From Azorinus chamasolen (lineage: Eukaryota; Mollusca; Bivalvia; Cardiida; Solecurtidae), in NCBI GenBank assembly GCA_963576725.1, contig OY755244.1, positions 80,847,620 to 80,911,619 on the forward strand: 64,000 bases of DNA, read 5' to 3'. A program made the translations under genes and the position numbers. The notes under the pieces were generated by a model. The model was not told where the DNA came from. It did no database searches and worked only from the letters and a program-made list of their open reading frames with translations. Within the stretch, counting starts at the first letter, position 1, and every line of letters starts with the position of its first letter. Below, one piece after another: positions 60,638 to 64,000 of this stretch.

Positions 60638-60639
60638 CT

Positions 60640-61170
60640 GTTAAAACATAAATGATAAAAAAAAAGTTAATTGAGCCACCCCATTAGAAAAATATCACAT
60701 TCAAGAAACAAAAAAACAGAAAAAGGGGAGAAACCGTTTTAAAAAATATATGTGTCTGTATGCAACACACCATCAACTCATGGCTAAGACATGTAACAAA
60801 TTGTATTAAAATTTGCTCAAAGAAATATGCTATGACCCATTCAGACATATGCATGCATGGATTGAAACACAACATTCAACTGCCAATGCAGCATCTATGT
60901 CTAGCTGACCGCAAGCGGGCTCAATAAAAATGAAATAGTAGATAATTTAGGACACCAAATTCTCCCCTCTTCCCTGGTGTTTAAGGCTGAATAAGTGAAT
61001 TTAGTACTGTTTTTAATAACAGATAATGGAAGAAACAAATAGTGTAGACCTTAATCAAAGCAAAAGCTCAATATCAGTTTGATCTGGGTCTACATTATTT
61101 GCCTATACTCAACTAGCTGAATATTTATGGTAATAATTAATCACGGTAGTACTGCACAATATTTGTTACA
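60640..61170. other. Intronic sequence upstream of linker exon 1
   Basis: No exon seen. One weak family A-like hairpin at about 61025-61105 (GTGTAGACC...GGTCTACATT). Confidence 0.35.
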
Positions 61171-61173
61171 AAA

Positions 61174-61435
61174 TTAACCTATTCCCTCATATAAATGCCT
61201 TTTTACACATTTGCAAACAGAGTAGACCCAGATCAGATGGCTCCTAAAGAATCCATCTGATCAGGTCTAATCTGTTTGCTAATGGAATTTGATAGACCTG
61301 TTTCTTTTTCTATTTCTGTTTCTAAAATGGCAACTATGCTCCACCTTCGATATTTTGTTATTATTTACTATTTTGTCCATTAATATTCAGGAAGGATTGA
61401 AATTTGGAATAAATACAGAACGGGGAAATGGTCAA
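61174..61435. mobile_element. TTAA-A MITE
   Basis: TTAACCTATTCCCTCATATA...GAACGGGGAAATGGTCAA, hairpin GATGGCTCCTAAAGAATCCA. The right TTAA is mutated. Confidence 0.65.
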
Positions 61436-61549
61436 TACAAAAGCAGAGAAACTCTGCACATACGACTTTAAAGATACCCTTTATTTATGTAAATTTTACC
61501 CTCAAGATAGTTAAATCGTATATATAGAAGATAACACAATTCGCATTGC

Positions 61550-61666
61550 TTAACCCTTCGCTTGCTATTCACGTCAATATACCTACCTGTAAATAGTGAA
61601 GACCCAGATGAGACAGCTCCTACAGGAGCTGTCTCATCAGGGTCTGCACTATTTACAAATTGATTG
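61550..61666. mobile_element. TTAA-C MITE, left part (117 bp), split by a non-LTR element
   Basis: TTAACCCTTCGCTTGC with the centre CAGCTCCTACAGGAGCTG, ending at GATTG. With 63794-63926 (133 bp) the MITE is exactly 250 bp. Confidence 0.85.
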
Positions 61667-63743
61667 GAAGAAACAGACTTGGTGGTGGAATGAGAATGTT
61701 GACCAAGCTGTCAGAGAGAAGAGGCGATGCTACAGAGCATGGAAGGCAGGTGGTAGTAGGGAAGTGTACAATGGGGCCAAGCGTGCTGCTAAAGTTGCTG
61801 TACACCACGCAAAGACAGAGGCCGATAAAGAGGTTTTTCTTAAAATAAACCCAAAGTCAAGTGACATCTATAAACTCGCAAAACAGATGCGCCGTGACAA
61901 TCAAGATGTCATGGGTGAAAAACCAATAAGGAACGACTCTGGTGAACTCGCACTGGATGACGAGGCCAAGAAACAGTCATGGAAACAGCATTATGAACGA
62001 TTGCTGAACGTTGAGTTTCCCTGGAATCCTGACGAGCTGTCATATGAACCGCCAGTAGAGGGTCCTAGTACCCCTATTACACAGGAGATGATCGCCAAAG
62101 CAATCAGTAAGATGAGAGCTGGAAAAGCAGCAGGACCATCTGGTATAGTTGCTGAGATGCTGAAACCAACTGGTGAACTAGGGGCAAGTCTGGTGCATGA
62201 ACTGATTGAGGCCATCATCAGAGAGGGCTGCATTCCCGCAGAATGGGAAGAAAGCTTCATTGTCAGCCTGTATAAAGGTAAAGGTGACGCTTTAAACAGA
62301 GGGAACTACCGTGGACTCAAGCTTATTGATCAGGTCATGAAAGTCTTGGAAAGAGTTGTTGAACAGCTGATCAGACAACAAATACAGATTGATGACATGC
62401 AATTTGGCTTCATGCCAGGTAGGAGCACCACAGATGCAATTTTCATCATACGCCAAGTCATGGAGAAACATCTAGCAGCACACAAACCATTGTACATGGC
62501 TTTCGTAGACTTGGAGAAGGCTTTCGATCGTGTCCCAAGAAAGGTCATCTGGTGGGCTTTGCGGAAATTGGGAGTTACCGAGTGGTTGGTCCAAGTGGTG
62601 ACGTCAATGTACACAAATGTACGTAGTCGGGTACGAGTCGGCAACAGCTACAGTGATGAATTTGATGTTCAAGTGGGCGTCCATCAGGGATCAGTACTAA
62701 GTCCTCTACTATTCATCATTGTCCTAGAGGCACTTTCACTAGAATTTCGAACCAGCTGCCCGTGGGAACTCCTATATGCTGATGACCTGGGGATCATCGA
62801 TACTTCACTCGAATCACTCAAGGAACGCCTGGACACATGGAAGAGTAGTGTGGAGGAGAAGGGCCTCAGGGTCAATATGAGTAAAACCAAGGTCATGATC
62901 GCTGGTCCTAACCTCAACTTACTGAGGAAATCAGGAAAACACCCTTGTGCTGTATGTCTGAGCGGAACAGGCAGTAACTCAATCCTCTGCACCCACTGTT
63001 CAGGATGGGTCCACAAAAAGTGTAGCGGTATAAAGGGCTCCCTCAAAGAAGACTCACACTTTAAGTGTTCACGCTGTACAGGAGCAGCTAGACCAATAGA
63101 TGGGAGACCACTGACAGAGGTAGATATTGGTGGTGACAAGCTCGAGGTAGTGACAGACTTCTGTTACCTTGGAGACACGCTCTCATCAGATGGTGGCTGT
63201 GAACTCGCTACAGCTACACGCTGCAGGACTGCCTGGAAACAGTTTAGAGAGCTTCTACCAATTCTGGCAAACAAGCACCTACCAACAGCTACAAGGGGTC
63301 GCATCTATTCCTCTTATGTCAGAAGTGTGCTACTGTATGGCTCTGAAACCTGGGCTGTCTCAGCCAACATACTGAAGAAACTAAAACGTAACGATAAAGC
63401 CATGATCAGATGGACCTGTTTAGTTAAGCCCGAAGAGAACATTCCATTTGCGTCCCTCCTCGCTAAAGTCAACCTGGAGAGCATCGCAGACATCATGCAG
63501 AAGAGAAGACTGCGTTGGTTGGGGCACATAGAGCGCAGCACTGGCTGGATTGCTCAAGTTAGACAAATGAATGTACCAGCAGAAAGGACCACCGGTAGGC
63601 CTAAGTTGTCTTGGGAAGAACTTGTAAAGCGCGATAGGAAAACCCTGGGTATGGATTCCAGCAACCCTCAGAACAGACAAGAATGGAGAGGACGACTTCG
63701 ATCTAGACTGGGCAGTCAGGCCCCACCCTCATCAGAGGATTAA
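61667..63743 (+). CDS. LINE reverse transcriptase ORF with a PHD-like zinc finger, 5'-truncated
   Basis: Continuous open frame to TAA at 63741-63743. The first residues of the element read WKKQTWWWNENV. The frame is open back to an ATG at 61596 inside the MITE, so the first 23 or so codons of the apparent 715-codon ORF are MITE-derived. RT motifs: KAAGPSGI, LYKGKGDALNRGNYRGL, FGFMPGRST, FVDLEKAFDRVPR (motif A), GVHQGSVLSPLLF and the catalytic YADD near residue 393. Then a C4HC3 finger (about 451-494, CAVC...CTHC...H...C...CSRC), and a C-terminal region with RRLRWLGHIERS. No stop or frameshift. It lacks the APE endonuclease, so it cannot move alone. Confidence 0.85.
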
Positions 63744-63788
63744 TTGTTGGCCTGATCAACAAATAAACCGGATAGTGAGTGAGTGAGT
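61667..63788 (+). mobile_element. 5'-truncated non-LTR retrotransposon (LINE; RTE-like is a guess)
   Basis: Inserted in a TTAA-C MITE with target duplication GATTG (61662-61666 and 63789-63793; a sixth base T may belong). It ends with a (GTGA)n tail, which fits non-LTR elements with microsatellite tails. The endonuclease and 5' region are missing. Confidence 0.85.
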
Positions 63789-63793
63789 GATTG

Positions 63794-63926
63794 TGCAACC
63801 AGTGCACTCCACAGCAGTGATTGCACAGAGAAATAATTGTACACAGTGAAGAAATATGTTATTATACCACAGGGCATGGGCAAAGAAGGAGAAATGTATT
63901 TTAAAATTCAGCAAGAGAAGGGTTAA
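63794..63926. mobile_element. TTAA-C MITE, right part (133 bp)
   Basis: TGCAACCAGTGCACTCCACA to GCAAGAGAAGGGTTAA. Completes the split 250-bp element. Confidence 0.85.
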
Positions 63927-64000
63927 TATTTTGGCATACATGTATTTTGTATTCTGTATGTATTTTATTATGGATGATAAACTATTGTTTAAGTCATAAA

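Overview
The window looks like invertebrate metazoan DNA, most likely from a bivalve mollusc (an inference). The evidence is a large intron-rich gene for an extracellular protein, very dense small DNA transposons, and interspersed repeats of types I associate with heterodont bivalves (repeats with a GGCCATAACTCC-type segment, GACGGACGGACAG tails and TGACCTTGACCTTTGACC segments). Nothing suggests a prokaryote: there are no operons, and the long ORFs belong to retroelements.

The only host gene I can support lies on the minus strand across almost the whole window (60637 down to 685) and is open at both ends. It encodes a run of 20 thrombospondin type-1 repeats (TSRs) plus two short Thr-rich linkers. 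Seventeen TSRs are single phase-1/phase-1 exons of 171 or 174 nt, one is a shorter 150-nt exon (TSR-1), and two (TSR-10, TSR-13) are each split in two by a phase-2 intron. I number TSRs from the N-terminal side: linker 1 (60602-60637), TSR-1 to TSR-8 (57269 to 34572), linker 2 (32253-32291), TSR-9 to TSR-20 (31612 to 685). The exons seen add up to 3477 nt (1159 codons). No signal peptide, start codon, stop codon, or other domain is visible, so the family (hemicentin, SCO-spondin, coadhesin or mucin-like) stays open.

The introns are mostly transposons. (1) A young, apparently intact 7.7-kb LTR retrotransposon (42009-49706, plus strand) has two ORFs in one frame separated by a single TAG, and its integrase lies upstream of reverse transcriptase/RNase H, as in the Gmr1-like branch of Ty3/gypsy. 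(2) A 5'-truncated non-LTR element (61667-63788) with a long RT ORF is inserted in a MITE. (3) A decayed mariner transposase lies at about 26590-27006. (4) A tRNA-derived SINE lies at 50458-50762. (5) Several MITE families are present: TTAA-flanked ones with CCC...GGG ends (families A, B, C and D, piggyBac-like) and ones with CAGTAAAACC ends at TA sites (pogo/mariner-like). (6) Two foldback-type elements have arms made of short tandem repeats. (7) There are satellite-like arrays of about 218, 168 and 145 bp. Several insertions are nested, so relative ages can be read directly.

Points of most interest: the INT-RT-RH order with a SCAN-like capsid region and an in-frame UAG; a GCTCCTATAGGAGC centre shared by MITE families with unrelated ends; and a 61-bp minisatellite that has copied the end of a TSR exon together with its 5' splice site.
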